64,000 nt of DNA. It comes from Fragilaria crotonensis. Lineage: Eukaryota > Bacillariophyta > Fragilariophyceae > Fragilariales > Fragilariaceae. Numbering within the stretch: position 1 is the stretch's first letter; the number at the start of each line of letters is the position of its first letter. Below the pieces are notes generated by a model that was not told where the DNA came from, did no database searches, and was given only the letters and a program-made list of their open reading frames with translations. The translations under genes were made by a program, and so were the position numbers. This document shows positions 53,170 through 64,000 of the stretch, piece by piece. The stretch is taken from positions 62,001 through 126,000 of the forward strand of contig JAKSYS010000074.1 in assembly GCA_022925895.1 (NCBI GenBank), given 5' to 3'.

Positions 53170-54933
53170 CATGCCACAATTTGTGGAGAAATCATTGATT
53201 CCTTGAGAATCGACGCAGCTTTTCATGTTGTTGCATTGCCTTAGCGGAAAATGCAGCGAATGTATTCGAGAGAGCGCATAATCGGATCATGAGTGATGCG
53301 TCAAGAGCGAAGACGGAGAAAGATATGCTGGAGGAGTAAATTGCGTCATCTGCGTGTCTTGCTTTGGATGCGTTCGGAGTGTCCTTGTCGTTATGCAACT
53401 AGTATTCGAATGAGGACTCGACATCGCACGAGTTTCGAGTTTTATCTATTTGGTTTCCGACGCTGCTGCTGGTGCAGGATTTCAATGTGGTCGGTGATCG
53501 CATTTTGACGTGGTCATTGATCGCGTTTTCGACACGATCCCGACGTCGTGGCTGTTGCAATTGACGTACCACTTGCACTCGCGACTATGTGTTGGGCAAG
53601 GACTGGATTGGGATCCTATTCAGACTACACTGTCGAAGCTTATCGTGCTTATGTGTGAGCAGCATCCATCTGACTGAACTCCTCTCTCTCACCCACGGAG
53701 AAGACCATCGATCTGTCGGTGAAAGCCTTGATCCAATAATCCAAGCAGCAAATGCCATTATGGCTGCATTGTGAGGAGCAGCTGACGCAAACCGGCTCGA
53801 CCTGTATGAAACATAAAAGAAGCCATCACAGACGCGTATCGTAGCCATGCAATGGCAGTCCCATCTAGCCTGAACAACACATCGTGCAGCAACGAGGAAT
53901 CCCGATTAAGGATTTCTCGAAGAACGGCATCAGAGCTAAAATGCGGTGCGCCGAATGCGTGCCGTGAGTATTAACTTGGTCTCCCACAGTCATTGAAATA
54001 ATGAATACGGCAATTTCACGACGGATTCGCCTGGAAAAGAGTCGATAAACAATTTTCAGCCCGAATGCCCGCCTCGCGCCAACGGCCGTACGCGCCTGAC
54101 GATTTTGGTCTACATGGTATCCACAGGAACGTGGTTCAAACAACTAGTGAAAGGAAATAACAACATCCAGCAAGATGCAATTATGCAACAAGGTTTCACG
54201 TATAGTAATGAGCTTCTGCGTCGTCGAACCGAGCAGAGTCGAGAACAGCCCTCTCGTCGAAAGAAGGGCGACACCCGATGTGTTCGCAAACCATTGAAAC
54301 TTTTGACCAACAATGTGGGTACCTCTGTGCCCCAAACGCGGCATTCTTGGCCGGATGTTGCGGGATACACGCACGAAACTGGTTAGGCGAATGGAGTTTT
54401 AATCGATGTATGGAGGAGCGAAATGATGAAGGTGTTCAAAGCCAAGCACGAAAAAAGCATGCTGCACTCGACCAATTCTGCCAGAATTTTTCGGCTGTTT
54501 TTGGAAGAGTCGAAATGTTTGAACGCGATTTACTGGCTTGGCACACCGCTAACATGGCGTACACAAGAACCTTTGCCGTAAGCCGTATTGTCGGTCACAT
54601 GTTGGGCATTGGTGACCGGCATCATCGATTTTGGAAATTACTTTTGAACAGGGGCGTCTCGTGCGTAACCCAGAGACAGTTCCGTTCCGACTCACTTTGT
54701 GATATTGTCGACGGCACGGGACGCCTTGGGACGGACGGACCTTTCACAGCGGAGGCAGAAACTTCATCTCGGATTTTGAGGGAGAACTCCGACACGCTAC
54801 ATGAAATCCTATCTGGCCTTGTTAGCGATCTGCAATGCGAAAAGGCGCATCAAATGCTCGGGCCCGTCAAGAAGACGAGGAAGAGAGTGCGAGCTTGGTT
54901 GTAAGAAAATTTCCTCTAATGGAAGCCGCACGT
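53170..54933 (+). pseudogene. ATM: ATM/Tel1-like PI3K-related kinase pseudogene: FAT and kinase domains
   Basis: Plus-strand pieces of the FAT domain (ALAENAANVFERAHNRIM at about 53230, FRVLSIWF at about 53440, LSKLIVLMCEQHPSD at about 53635) lead to the kinase domain. There follow QLVKGNNNIQQDAIMQQ (54130), YTRTFAVSRIVGHMLGIGDRH (54560-54622), TFEQGRLV-NPETVPFRLT (54640-54700) and DIVDGTGRLGTDGPF. These match the order of ATM/Tel1, the DNA-double-strand-break kinase. At 54620 the DRH of the catalytic loop is joined almost directly to IDFG (54624). The roughly 12-13 residues between them, including the catalytic Asn, are deleted and the frame shifts, so this copy is dead. Many other frame changes occur. 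The C-terminal end lies beyond LINE copy 2 at 57292. Confidence 0.82.
54924..54933. repeat. Target-site duplication of LINE copy 2, left
   Basis: AGCCGCACGT, repeated at 57292-57301. Confidence 0.88.
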
Positions 54934-57291
54934 TATATATAACCTAATTATTAGGTTAACACCTTCCCCGGTCTTTCGACAAGACCAGCGTGTGTACCCC
55001 GTCATGGCCTACCCGTATTACAGGGAGGCGGTGACTTATCTATCCCTAACCCTAATCGTCATATGTATAACCCCCCCCCTGGTCGCGTTTCCGTGTCTGT
55101 GGCTGTTTCAATCGTGGTTCTAGATCGGAAGAAATTTGTCATGAGTGTTTGTCGTGTCCCGTCGGTGGATGCTCGAGTGATAGCTCTTCTCATGTACAGT
55201 AACCACCGTCGTCGTGATGATGGAGATTTCTTTTGAATCGCCTCTAAGGGCTGTTCGCAGTAGTGCCGATCCCCTGCTCTCAGCCTGTCAGACTTCCTGT
55301 ACAAGTCTGCTATCTCGATCATCTCGAATCCCTGATCATACGAAGGTCCAAATCCTGGGAATGGTGTAACATTTTATTTCTGCTCCTCCAAACCGTCTGA
55401 TGATAAGAATGTATGGCCAGTAGAATGGTGTGCATCCGTTGGTAACCTCGGCCTTGGATGGGAATATCTGAATCAAAGAGATCGTTCGGCCATGTGTCCA
55501 TGCGACACTTAGATATCCTTTCATAGCATTTCCCACCCAATGTCCTGTTGATCTTGGAGAGCCTCTCTTATTGAATCGCTGAACTTTGCTGGGTACTCCC
55601 CTGGCTGTATCGCATATGGTGCCGAGTCGTCACGATAATCTATCCATTCGCACAGCTTGTCTTTTATTATGTTGAATACCGGATGAGGTCCTGACGATGA
55701 TAGTGTAGTTCGAAGCTGGCGCAAGGCTGACGTGTGATCGGTGTTCGAGCGACAACGAAGTACATGAATAGTCGTCTCGTCAGTCACCTTGCAGCAGGGA
55801 CATAAACTGAGTTTGGAATCTCGCACTTTGGCGTTTCGACTTCGCACTTTGCCGGTGTTCCACTGATCGAAAATGAACTTCGTTTGCGCCACTTGTGCTG
55901 ATGCCGATAATCTTCGATGAAACCGTCCGAAGATGTCCACGTCGATACTGTCCCAGGTGTTGTTTGTCCACTTGTTTTTCGACTGTACATACGAGCGTAG
56001 ATGATATCCGTTAATATGGAACCTCAAACATGATTCGATCTGAGATACTAGCCGAACCCCGTTGACAGATAATGTGATCCTGGCTTCAGGCGTGTGCTCT
56101 GTCTTCTCAACTGATTGTCGTTTTTTGGAGCGTTCTCGGTACCATGTCGCAAGATGATCCACATGAGAGTTCCGAATCCCATCTTTGTTGGAGGTACACA
56201 CCGTTTGATGACCTTTAACCCAGACTCGTGAAATTTTCCGTCTGATAAATTTAGTCTCCTTTTGAATGATACCCATGTAGTCCGGATTGGATGGTTGGCA
56301 TGCCTTGATTGGTCGATGGAGTGTAGAATTGGCGACGTTGGTGATCGCAGATTTGCTATCCGTAATCCAACGGAATTGACATTTGTGACGTTTGCCCCAT
56401 GAACGTTGAAGTATCGATATCAAGATAAGTGCTGCCGCGTAGCCTCCGAGTTCGCAACGAGTGGAATTGGCAGTGTCGAATGGGCCATCGACTGGACCGG
56501 CACCTTCGCAGAGTATTTTGTTCTGAGGAGTTGTGAGGCTCCATCCGAATGTCCCGTGTCGACCTTTCAGTCCGCCGTCCGATGCGATAGTCAGCGTCTG
56601 TTTGCGTTGGCATTCACTCCAAAGTTGATCATCACTTGCTGCAAAATGAATGTGGGTCATCATCCGTTTCTGATTCCGCGGCAAACCTTTGAGCCGCAGT
56701 GCCACCGTACCCGCATGGTTTGTGGAAGGTCGAGCAGGAGCGAGCGGTTCGTTTACCTGCGTGTGGCCTATTGATTCTCGCGCCATTTCCTGTCATACCG
56801 CAGAAATTGCGACGATATGTACCGTCGCCAAAGTCGTTTCTGGGAGGAACTCGGAGGTAGTTGGCGGGGCCAAGCATCCTTCGGAACGAAATCGTCGGGC
56901 CGTTCACCTTGCAGAGCCCATCGTGCTATGTTGGTTGGTATGTCGCTATCCGTCATCTCAGCTATCGTCGTGATCTGTAGATAGATCCTCGTGAGATTGA
57001 TGTCCTTCTGTTGGTTGGCGCTATATCCTTGGAGCCGTGCAACATCCATCACATACTGATCAGTGGGACTCTTGAGTGGAAGGGATAACGTATCGGTGAG
57101 TGTAATCTTAATGTTGTGGTTTGACATGAATTGTCGCATCGAGAGGATCCATGTTGGTGTTAGATACGGAAGGAAGAGACCGGGTTCCTCGAGAAGGGGT
57201 ATAGGAAGGCCTGACTCGAGTTGTGAAGCCTGAAGTTGCAGAAGAAAAAGTTTTCCGACCTCCGTGTTACCGTAGACTTCATGTCTGAAGT
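54934..57291 (-). mobile_element. 5'-truncated LINE copy 2, related to LINE copy 1
   Basis: 2,358 bp between 10-bp duplications. It contains only the C-terminal third of ORF2: SMRQFMSNHNIKI (about 57130), RLWRRYISSQFLRYDR (about 56810), RNase H LTIASDGGLKGRHGTFGWS (about 56590), RNSHVDHLATWYRERS (about 56160) and CPCCKVTDETTIHVLRC (about 55790). It has the same 3' palindrome as copy 1. 5' truncation is typical of target-primed reverse transcription. Coding identity with copy 1 is moderate, so the two are related subfamilies rather than parent and child. Confidence 0.92.
55521..56786 (-). pseudogene. LINE copy 2 ORF2 remnant: RNase H and zinc motif
   Basis: An open frame of 421 codons. RNase H runs from ASDGGLKG (with the first Asp) through CELGGYAAAL and TDSKSAI to HVDHLATW, followed by the C-terminal CPCC...H...C motif. 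It lacks endonuclease and RT, so it cannot mobilise itself. The initial Met is accidental, and the upstream part continues in another frame to 57291. Confidence 0.85.
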
Positions 57292-57412
57292 AGCCGCACG
57301 TGTTGTTTACGACCCAAAGGACAACGTCTCTACCAAATATATAATCGCGAGACTAAAGGAGAAGCTTCAAGGATACGAGGAAGTTACCTTAAGCGAACAC
57401 CTAAGTGTTTGA
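57292..57412 (+). pseudogene. ATM: ATM/Tel1-like pseudogene, part after LINE copy 2
   Basis: With LINE copy 2 and one AGCCGCACGT removed, the frame reads FPLMEAARVVYDPKDN from the left flank into the right flank. It goes on with IIARLKEKLQGYEE and ends LSEHLSV with TGA 57412. REKLxGxE...LSV is the segment just before the FATC domain in ATM-type kinases. The FATC end itself is not found downstream. Confidence 0.75.
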
Positions 57413-58083
57413 TTGTAGTGCGGTGCAGTTGTGAATTGTGATCCGATGTGCTGAATACTGAGTATACAGAATATACATACAAGTATCGGGTAATTCTACT
57501 GAGGATTGAAATTGGAACTAATGGTAGCATCATTACTACCCTATTCACATGTAGTGTTATGTAACGGTGTGGGCAGAATGGCGATGATGAGTGGGATGTG
57601 TGTACATGTTGGGATTTAGGTTACGTTCAATTGAAAAAATGAGCGTTTGAGTGGTACGACTATTTATAGTATAAATACACATACACTAATGGCATGGAGG
57701 CATTGACCAGAATAGTACTCACTTTCGGAGTAATCGAGGACCAGGTAAAACACACATGATAACAAGTGACGAAAACATCACATCGAATGATTAAGGCATG
57801 GGTTACGCGAGCGTATCCAGATACATGAAAATGTTTAAACAAATAAGTAACTAATCCGCTGTCCCCCCGCACTTCACTGATTGCTGATTGGCACACTGTA
57901 CTCCCATCACCCATCACGGTACCCACTTCATTCCGATCTGTAAAAACACGACCTGTAGATCGAAGGGCATCGGCAAGCAATCACACTCTCCGCACTGTTG
58001 ACTGCTGAGCCATGCTACCTTCTGTACCTCCCCGTCATTATCATTCATACGTCAGCCACATGACCAAAAGTCATCAAGCCACA
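57413..58083. other. Intergenic, no gene recognised
   Basis: AT-rich; only one minus-strand frame (57660-57980) without resemblance to a family. 3' flank of the LRR gene at 58084. Confidence 0.45.
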
Positions 58084-59096
58084 TTAATCACAACAACCAG
58101 CTCTGCATACGATTTCACCGGCGTCAATTGCAGGAGTCACATGTGAGCAGAGGACAGACGGAATTGTCCCCGTCAAGTTATTTCGGAACAACCATAACGT
58201 ATCCAGCAGAGACAAGCGTCCTAACTCAGTGGGAACCTTGGAAGGCAAGCTGTTGGTTTGCAAATACAACCGAGTCATTTGTGTCAAGAGCCCCATCTGA
58301 GTTGGAATACTTGATGACAAATTGTTGCGGGCGGCGGAAAACAAGTTGAGCAGTGTCAAGCGCCCAATTTCGCTTGGAATCCTGGATGACAAGGACCTGT
58401 CAGAGAAATCCAAATATGTCAGCTTCGTCTAGTCGTTGTGTCGCCTGAATTTAGGAGCGCGTCAAACTTGGTTCTCGATTGACAAACAGACAATGATGGA
58501 ATTGTTAGAAAATTGCAAGCAATTTGTATTGCGGAGAATGTGGGTGCTCTCGTGGGCGCTCTCGTGGGCGCTCTCGTGGGCGCTCTCGTGGGCGCTCTCG
58601 TGGGCGCTCTCGTGGGCGCTCTCGTGGGCGCTCTCGTGGGCGCTCTCGTGGGCGCTCTCGTGGGCGCTCTCGTGGGCGCTCTCGTGGGTGCTGTCGTGGG
58701 GTTGGCGGTGGGTGCTGTCGTGGGGTTGGCGGTGGGCGCTGTCGTGGGTGCTGTCGTGGGGTTGGCGGTGGGTGCTGTCGTGGGTGCTGTCGTGGGGTTG
58801 TCAGTGGGTGCTGCGGAAGGGTTGGCAGTGGGGTTGTCAGTGGGTGCTGCGGTCGGGTTGTCAGTGGGTGCTGTCGTCGGGTTGGCAGTGGGTGCTGCGG
58901 TAGGGTTGTCAGTGGGTGCTGCGGTAGGGTTGTCAGTGGATGCTGCGGTAGGGTTTGCAGTGGGTCGTACGGTAGGGTCGGAAGTTGGTGCTGCGGTACG
59001 GTTGATCGGGCCCACAGCTTTGATCTGCATCCCTTTTTGTGCATCACATACCACGGCAAGCGATGCAAGGGATAGATAAATGTTGATCATGGTCAT
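58084..59096 (-). CDS. Secreted LRR protein with Pro/Thr stalk (one frameshift)
   Basis: ATG 59096 starts the signal peptide MTMINIYLSLASLAVVCDA; upstream in-frame codons lack an ATG. Then come about 160 residues of APTxNPTxAPT stalk ending in twelve APTR units, the N-cap IACNFLTIPSLSVCQSRTK, and after a one-base frame change near 58420, KLTYLDFS, three 24-residue LRRs (RIPSEIGRLTLLNLFSAARN type) and a cap with IVCRAGCC, stop 58084. The N- and C-caps match those of the LRR pair at 31.6-36.2 kb. Here the LRR domain is secreted on a stalk likely to be O-glycosylated instead of membrane-anchored. The frameshift may be a sequence error because both halves look conserved. Confidence 0.8.
58546..58690 (-). 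repeat. 12-bp minisatellite encoding APTR, about 12 units
   Basis: GTGGGCGCTCTC (plus strand) is repeated in tandem almost without change, encoding Ala-Pro-Thr-Arg on the minus strand. More degenerate 12- and 24-bp units extend to about 58960. Likely length-variable. The long Ala/Val/Gly plus-strand ORFs here are shadows. Confidence 0.92.
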
Positions 59097-59473
59097 GCTG
59101 TAGAAATCAATGATCCTACCAAGGAACGATGGCAACAAAATTCATCATTTGAGGCTTGTGTGAACTTCAAACTCGTTGCCGTGACTTGCGGCGAGTTCTG
59201 CGGTGTTCGCAAGATTGACTTTGCAGTGGTTGTATAAATGTGACACTTGTGTCCTTTTCTTGACGTATTTAGTATCGAATTGGTGAAATGTAAACGTGCC
59301 TGCTACCGTAATAAAGAAAGCACGAAACGAGAGTTCAATAGTGTTGCCTTAATAAGAAATTCGCTAAATATAGGCTTTTCCTCCTTGAGACAATGCTTCG
59401 AGTATGTAGGACAATTCTAGTACTGGTGATGGGACATATCCGTAAGTGACATAAAAGTCGGAAGAGCGTCGGC

Positions 59474-60087
59474 GAGCTTTTCTATTTCACAACAGTTGTA
59501 TACGAAGTTGTTCGCTGCGCCACTTCGAAACCAGTCTGTTGTTCTCTCTTGTTTCCGTTCGGGTTGCCCAGAGTATCTCTCCGTCATGATCGACGGTGTA
59601 GGTAGTCAGCATTAGTGGTAACGTACGACTGTAGGGGCGAGGTAGACTGATGTTTGGGTTGGTCGAGGGGATTCCCTCGACGGTAAATTCAGCTCCAACT
59701 CCCCGGATGTTGGGTGGTCCAGGGGTGGGCTTGGGGAAAATTAAACGATTAGTAAGCTATTGACTTAGTTGCTGGGATGGAAGTTTGCTTGGCACAGTCG
59801 GTTCACTTTGGTGGATCGATGTGGGCAAAATCTCCCACTCCAGCGGCTTGGATCGGCGAGTTCACGTTGCAGCTAGTTTTCGCGTTCAACGGTGAATCGT
59901 GGATGTCACCGTATCCATTACGTATGTATGCATACAACATGCCGATACGACATGCCGATATGAACTGCCGATCCGGGGCAACGATAGTACAGGTAGTCGT
60001 GCCCGTAGTGCTGCCCGTACAGTACTTTCGTGCCCCGTTGTAGTAGTGGCGCTGGAGGCACAGTACTGTGCTCCCACCCCAGACCAT
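59474..60087 (-). CDS. Possible two-exon gene of unknown function
   Basis: The minus-strand frame 60087-59803 ends with NAKTSCNVNSPIQAAGVGD and HIDPPK. About 70 bp later a branch-point-like TACTAAT and a pyrimidine tract end in AAG (near 59738). After it a frame with EFTVEGIPSTNPNISLPRP and YTVDHDGEILWATRTE runs to a stop near 59474. Joining at GTGAAC...CCAAG would give one frame. There is no family match, and the N-terminal boundary is doubtful. It could be chance or a remnant. Confidence 0.3.
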
Positions 60088-61026
60088 GTAAATTAGGACA
60101 TAAAACCTGATGCGCTAGCAGTGCAACAAATTATGCATCCTACTTCTCTTTAAACTTACTTAGTTCTGCTTGTATGTCCACATTGCACAGACTACCTGAT
60201 ACACTAGCCCGAATTATGCATACTATCTCTATCTCCATAACGGTCAGTTCAATATGGATGTGACAATCTGGCTTGTCGTAATCATGTCGTTCCAGGACTG
60301 AGGTTGCCGAAAGAGCACCGGTATCAGTAGTAGCAGAGACAAGTAGTCGGTTTTTGAAATCTTGACAATGGCTGCGATAGTACCAGGTGCTTTAAGGCAC
60401 GCGTCCATTCTTTGCAACGTACAGTATTTGTTGACGTTGTGCGCCAACTACGACACCACGACTATGCTGGTTTGCGTGTTCTCCAGTATGTCTTAAGATA
60501 TAAGAGATTGGAAGCATAACGACGAAGTCATTCCTCGTCGAAACGACATGATTAGCAACTCCCAAGTTAGAACCCAACATGTGAAGGTTGAACAAGGACA
60601 ATGAAGCACCATAGTGACAAAATCAAAAACCTGCTCTCGCAATTGCCGCATCATCTCTGTCATTCTCTAGTCCAATTGCGATAGGTGATTGGAGAAGTTG
60701 CATTGAAAGGACAGGGATGACGAAATTGTGCCGGACAATGCATTCTTGGTGGACAAGGACACTTTTTTTCAAGGTTCGAGGTCGTATCCACGCTCGCATT
60801 TTCTACCTGGCATCTGGAGTACTCGGTTGAGGTTGTGGTCATATCTTTGCTGAAATCTATTTCCTGACTGTACGACAATGAAAGCACTGTCATTAAAATT
60901 TATAGGAGATACAATGACTGTGCCCAGGAAAGCGAAAATGCGTTCGTCAAGAACGCGCTCGCCCTAGGGGCTTGAACGATTTGTCCTTTGCAGGGGACAA
61001 CGTGAGAAAGACTGTTATTCCTGACC
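60088..61026. other. Intergenic with a small Cys-rich ORF, no gene confirmed
   Basis: A 77-codon minus frame (60893-60660, ATG) encodes a Ser/Thr-rich peptide with KKCPCPPRMHC and three N-glycosylation-type sites but no signal peptide. Frames at 60601-60244 have hydrophobic stretches. None is recognisable. Confidence 0.3.
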
Positions 61027-61342
61027 TGTGATTTTACTACCTATCGGTACTATCTAACCTGTGATAGACGAATAGGATGTAAAGGGCTTTAGTATTTTGT
61101 AAATTGGTGTTAGCCAATATTGTGAGCATTGATCGTAGATTATTATTTGATCCAGAATGTGGGGACATTAGTACCTTGACATAATGGTGACATGATTGCA
61201 AGTACAATTCCTACCACAATTGATACTGTACCTATGACCGAGTATTGTATCATAAGGTCATAATACGGTAAGTCGATTTGGGTAGCGTTGTCATACTGTG
61301 CTTAGCCGTACTGCTGTCCGGCTGTACCGTCGTATCATCACA
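61027..61342 (-). repeat. Putative 3' LTR of copia element 3
   Basis: In the element's orientation it begins TGTGATGATACGACGG right after a GAGGGAG purine tract and could end AAAATCACA at 61027. The termini TGTGAT/ATCACA are inverted. The 5' LTR lies outside the window, so the end is not proven; a second TGTGAT at 61060 is an alternative end. Confidence 0.5.
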
Positions 61343-61381
61343 CTCCCTCACGCGTCCAAATTGAGCTCTGCGTTCAGCGCA

Positions 61382-62565
61382 TCACCATCCCATGACAGTG
61401 CGTCTGTGCTTTGCCAATTGGATCTCGTTGAGAGCCTTTGTCAGATAGTCGGCTGGCTGTTCTTCCGTTGCGATCGCATGGATACTTATCTCCTGCCGTT
61501 CCACGTAGTCTCTGAAGTGATGCAATCGTATGTTGAGGTGTTTCGTTCTTGGACGATATTTATGTACCTTCGCCATTCGCCACTGTTGTCCTCGAAGACG
61601 CGGCAGTGAACTAGTGAACTTGGCCTGCGCGGTGGCGATGGGATACCCTCTTGACTTCATCTCCTTCAGAAGTTCCATGATTGGTATGGCGTCCCTGAGC
61701 GCGTAGCTGAGTCCAGTGTACTCGCTCTCTGTGGTGGACAGTGCGATTTCGGTTTGCAACTGGGATTTCCAGAGCAAGGGACATCCCGCATAGTTTATAA
61801 TATACCCGTGTCGGGAACGGGCAGTGTCTCGATCGGTCGCTGCTTCAACTGGATCCCAGTCACCACAGAAACTCGCATCCACGAACACTTCAAGATCCTT
61901 TCCACTTATCGGATTCAATATTGTCCCTTGGTGTCGAGTCCCTTTCAGATATCTGCCGAGCCACCTAATGGCGTCTCCATGTTCGCGTTTAGGATCTGAG
62001 ACGAAGCGTGCGCACTGATGCACAGCAAACGATATGTCACTCCTTGTCGCCTTTTCCAAGTAGTTGAGTTTACCCACTACGGAACGGTAATTGAATGAGT
62101 TGTCGAATGCCGATGAGCCGCTGTGCCTTGTGAGCAACTTTGAAGAGGCGCTGGGGTTGTCCTTGGTTTTACCGAGTCGTCATTCATGCGAAGGTCATCA
62201 AGGATTTGTCCGATCAAGTGAGGTTGAGTCAGATGTATCGTTCCATCATCCTTGCGCTCGATGTTGACGCCTAGGAAGTCAGCCAGGTCACCCTCTACTG
62301 TTATTGCCAGTCGAGCCTTGTTCTTCAAGTCTTCAATCACCCTGTCGATCTCATCTTTGTCTGGTCCGGCCAGAAGACTGTCATCCGTGTAAAGAACATA
62401 CAGTGTCTTTCCTCGGTAGAAGACACATTCGTCAACCTTGGACTGTTTGAATCCCAGGTCGTTGATCAGCTTATCGACGAGGAATTTGTTCCATACACGC
62501 CCAGCCTGCTTCTGCCCGTATATGTTCCGATGAATCATGAGAACATAGGCTCTTGGATCACCCAT
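61382..62565 (-). pseudogene. RT (C-terminal)-RNase H of copia element 3
   Basis: The frame 62565-62077 carries NIYGQKQAGRVWNKFL and the active site YTDDSLLAG (about 62390). After a frame change near 62130 the frame 62137-61382 carries SVVGKLNYLEKATRSDISFA, the RNase H VDASFCGDW, ALSTTESEYTGLS and TKHLNIRLHHFRDYV, ending with TGA 61382. It is a copia group in which the RNase H shows the common STxESEY signature, unlike elements 1 and 2. Confidence 0.88.
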
Positions 62566-64000
62566 CTTCGAGCTCTACCTCGGATGGTATTTTCATGTAG
62601 AGTGTTCTTTCTACTGGCGCCTGTGCGAACGCTTGGACGAAGTCAATTTGTTTCGTGTGCCATCCGTGCACCGCAGTGAGCGTCAGTAACATGCGGACGG
62701 AGTTCCAGGAGGCTACTGGTGAATATGTTTCATTATAGTGCACTCCGTGGCGCATGCGTGATCCGTCGATGTTAAGTCTGGCCTTGTACTTCTTGACTGC
62801 ACCGGTCTTCGCGTCGCGTTTACGTTTCAGTTGCCATACTGCCGGAAGTATGATCTCACCTTGCGGTACCTCCGACTTTGGTATTACGGTAAAGTTGCCG
62901 TTTTCGAACTGATCTCCCAGTTCTTTCTCCATTCCCTCTAGGAATTTCGCCCAATCCTTTTCTTTCATTGCTTCGTGGAAGTAAAGGGTATCGGGGTCCG
63001 ACACCGCTTTGTATGCGAGGAGCGGGTCATCGTGATCGCGATCGTCATCGGGGAACATTGCTGCGAAGCAGAACAGTTCGCCCTCAACATCATCGGCGGT
63101 TAATGGGGATAGCTCCGCCATCATGGCCTCGATCGTTAATCGTCGAATCGGCTTCGTCTTTCGACCGGACCGTGTTACTGTTACAGTGTTACGGTCCACA
63201 ACTTCGCTGTGGCTTCCACTGCCAGTTTTCGAAGTTCGAGACACTCGGTTGTTCTCGTTTGCTGCAGCTTGTTCACTCTGTTGTTGTGACTCCGGAGTAC
63301 CTGCCTGATTCGTCGATGCCTTTTCCTGCCTTTTCCTTTTCCTGTTTCCGGAGGTGTTGACTCCCTCAGAGCTCCACGTCCGTTCGATTGTGGTTTGTTC
63401 CTCTGGGCCTTTGTTTCTGTCCGTCAGAGTCTCCCTCTGAGCGACAAATCCTGCCCTATTCTGCCATTTGGATTTCACCGTGATGTCTTTGACGGTTTCG
63501 AATGCTGCGTCAAATGCGACATGGAATTGTGGACTTACGAGCGCCGTTTCTATCCAGTACAAGCGCTACGTTCCTTCCGTGGTGAGGTGACGTGCCGATG
63601 TATATTCCCACCTTCGATCTGCTTTTCCATTTGTGAAACGGTTGCTGACCCTGAAGGCTGTTGTCCAGCACATATGCTGGACATCCAAACGGTTTCCAAT
63701 GTTTTGGATTTGATACCACTTTTGTCTTCGTGAATATCTCCGTCGGCGATCGTCGTTCCTTATCCTGGAGGCATGGTGTGTTGTTTATTGCTTCGTTCGC
63801 GACTCGTACTGCGTACGGCCATAGGTTTGCCGTCACACCATCTGGCCACCGTGAGCTTGCATGGATCAGCATCGAGCGAGCCATTTCCTGAAGCTCTCTG
63901 ATGCGTCTCGGCAATGCCGTTTTGATGATGTGCGTTCACACCCGCAAAGGTGAGTCCCTGGCCGTCCTTCGCAGGTGTCAGTCCAAAGTCGTGCTTTGAA
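62558..64000 (-). pseudogene. Integrase C-terminus and RT N-terminus of copia element 3 (partial)
   Basis: Integrase end: RIRELQEMARSMLIHASSRWP (about 63900) and KPFGCPAYVLDNSL (about 63680). After a frame change near 63550 comes a linker rich in Ser/Lys/Arg, then the RT start WQLKRKRDAKTGAVKKYKAR (about 62820), NETYSPVASWNSVRML and the first catalytic Asp in KQIDFVQAFAQAP (about 62640). Gag, protease and the integrase core are outside the window. Confidence 0.85.

Larger units (their letters stand above)
61027..64000 (-). mobile_element. Copia element 3 (3' half, continues beyond the window)
   Basis: Minus-strand integrase C-terminus, RT and RNase H of a Ty1/copia element clearly different from elements 1 and 2 (YTDD instead of YVDD, different RNase H). 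It runs off the right edge. Two frame changes are visible. Confidence 0.9.

Noticed and set aside
58436-59079. Plus-strand ORFs of Ala/Leu/Val/Trp or Arg/Gly/Ser repeats
   Set aside because: Antisense or shifted readings of the APTR minisatellite; no signal peptide and no neighbours in frame.
1-64000. tRNA or rRNA genes
   Set aside because: I scanned by eye for the TTCGA-type B box with an acceptor pair and for conserved rRNA blocks and found none; a covariance search would be needed to exclude a tRNA.

Overview
The window comes from a eukaryotic nuclear genome, most likely a diatom (probably a pennate one). The evidence is Ty1/copia elements of the diatom (CoDi) type, secreted or membrane LRR proteins with Pro/Thr-rich stalks, nucleus-encoded genes with mitochondrial presequences, and many short AT- and GTAC-rich intergenic regions. 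The species assignment is inference; I recognise no marker gene.

Layout. (1) 1-4209: the only region with two clean metabolic genes, a mitochondrial hybrid-cluster protein (Hcp, partial, minus strand) divergent from a mitochondrial-type diflavin NADPH reductase (plus strand). (2) 4.2-7.85 kb: a Lys/Gly/Asp minisatellite and two DNA elements with inverted ends and TA duplications. (3) 7852-21235: a PAT/Ngaro-type tyrosine-recombinase retrotransposon with the split-direct-repeat order A1-ORFs-B1-A2-B2, interrupted inside its gag by a complete Ty1/copia element (12640-19104). (4) 21.2-24.2 kb: tandem repeats, a broken secreted gene and a broken coiled-coil gene. (5) 24424-31151: a second complete copia element with identical LTRs and only one frameshift. 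(6) 31.6-36.2 kb: two paralogous, convergent LRR membrane-protein genes. (7) 37.7-40.2 kb: a phosphomannomutase pseudogene and an intact gene for an unknown two-module repeat protein. (8) 41-57.4 kb: a full-length 9.05 kb LINE sits inside an ankyrin-repeat gene (13-bp target duplication), and a 5'-truncated relative sits inside an ATM/Tel1-like kinase pseudogene (10-bp duplication). An inverted-repeat element with a striking palindrome array lies between them. (9) 58-59.1 kb: a secreted LRR gene with an APTR minisatellite. (10) 61-64 kb: the 3' half of a third, different copia element running off the window.

Two threads run through the annotation. First, most of the window is transposon accretion on a gene-poor stretch, and removing the two LINE copies rejoins host reading frames exactly. 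Second, single-base frame changes are very frequent in young elements and host genes alike. The two B repeats of the recombinase element differ by three one-base length changes and no substitutions. Some 'pseudogenes' may therefore reflect sequence errors, whereas the phosphomannomutase and ATM lesions (7-bp insertion, loop deletion) look real.
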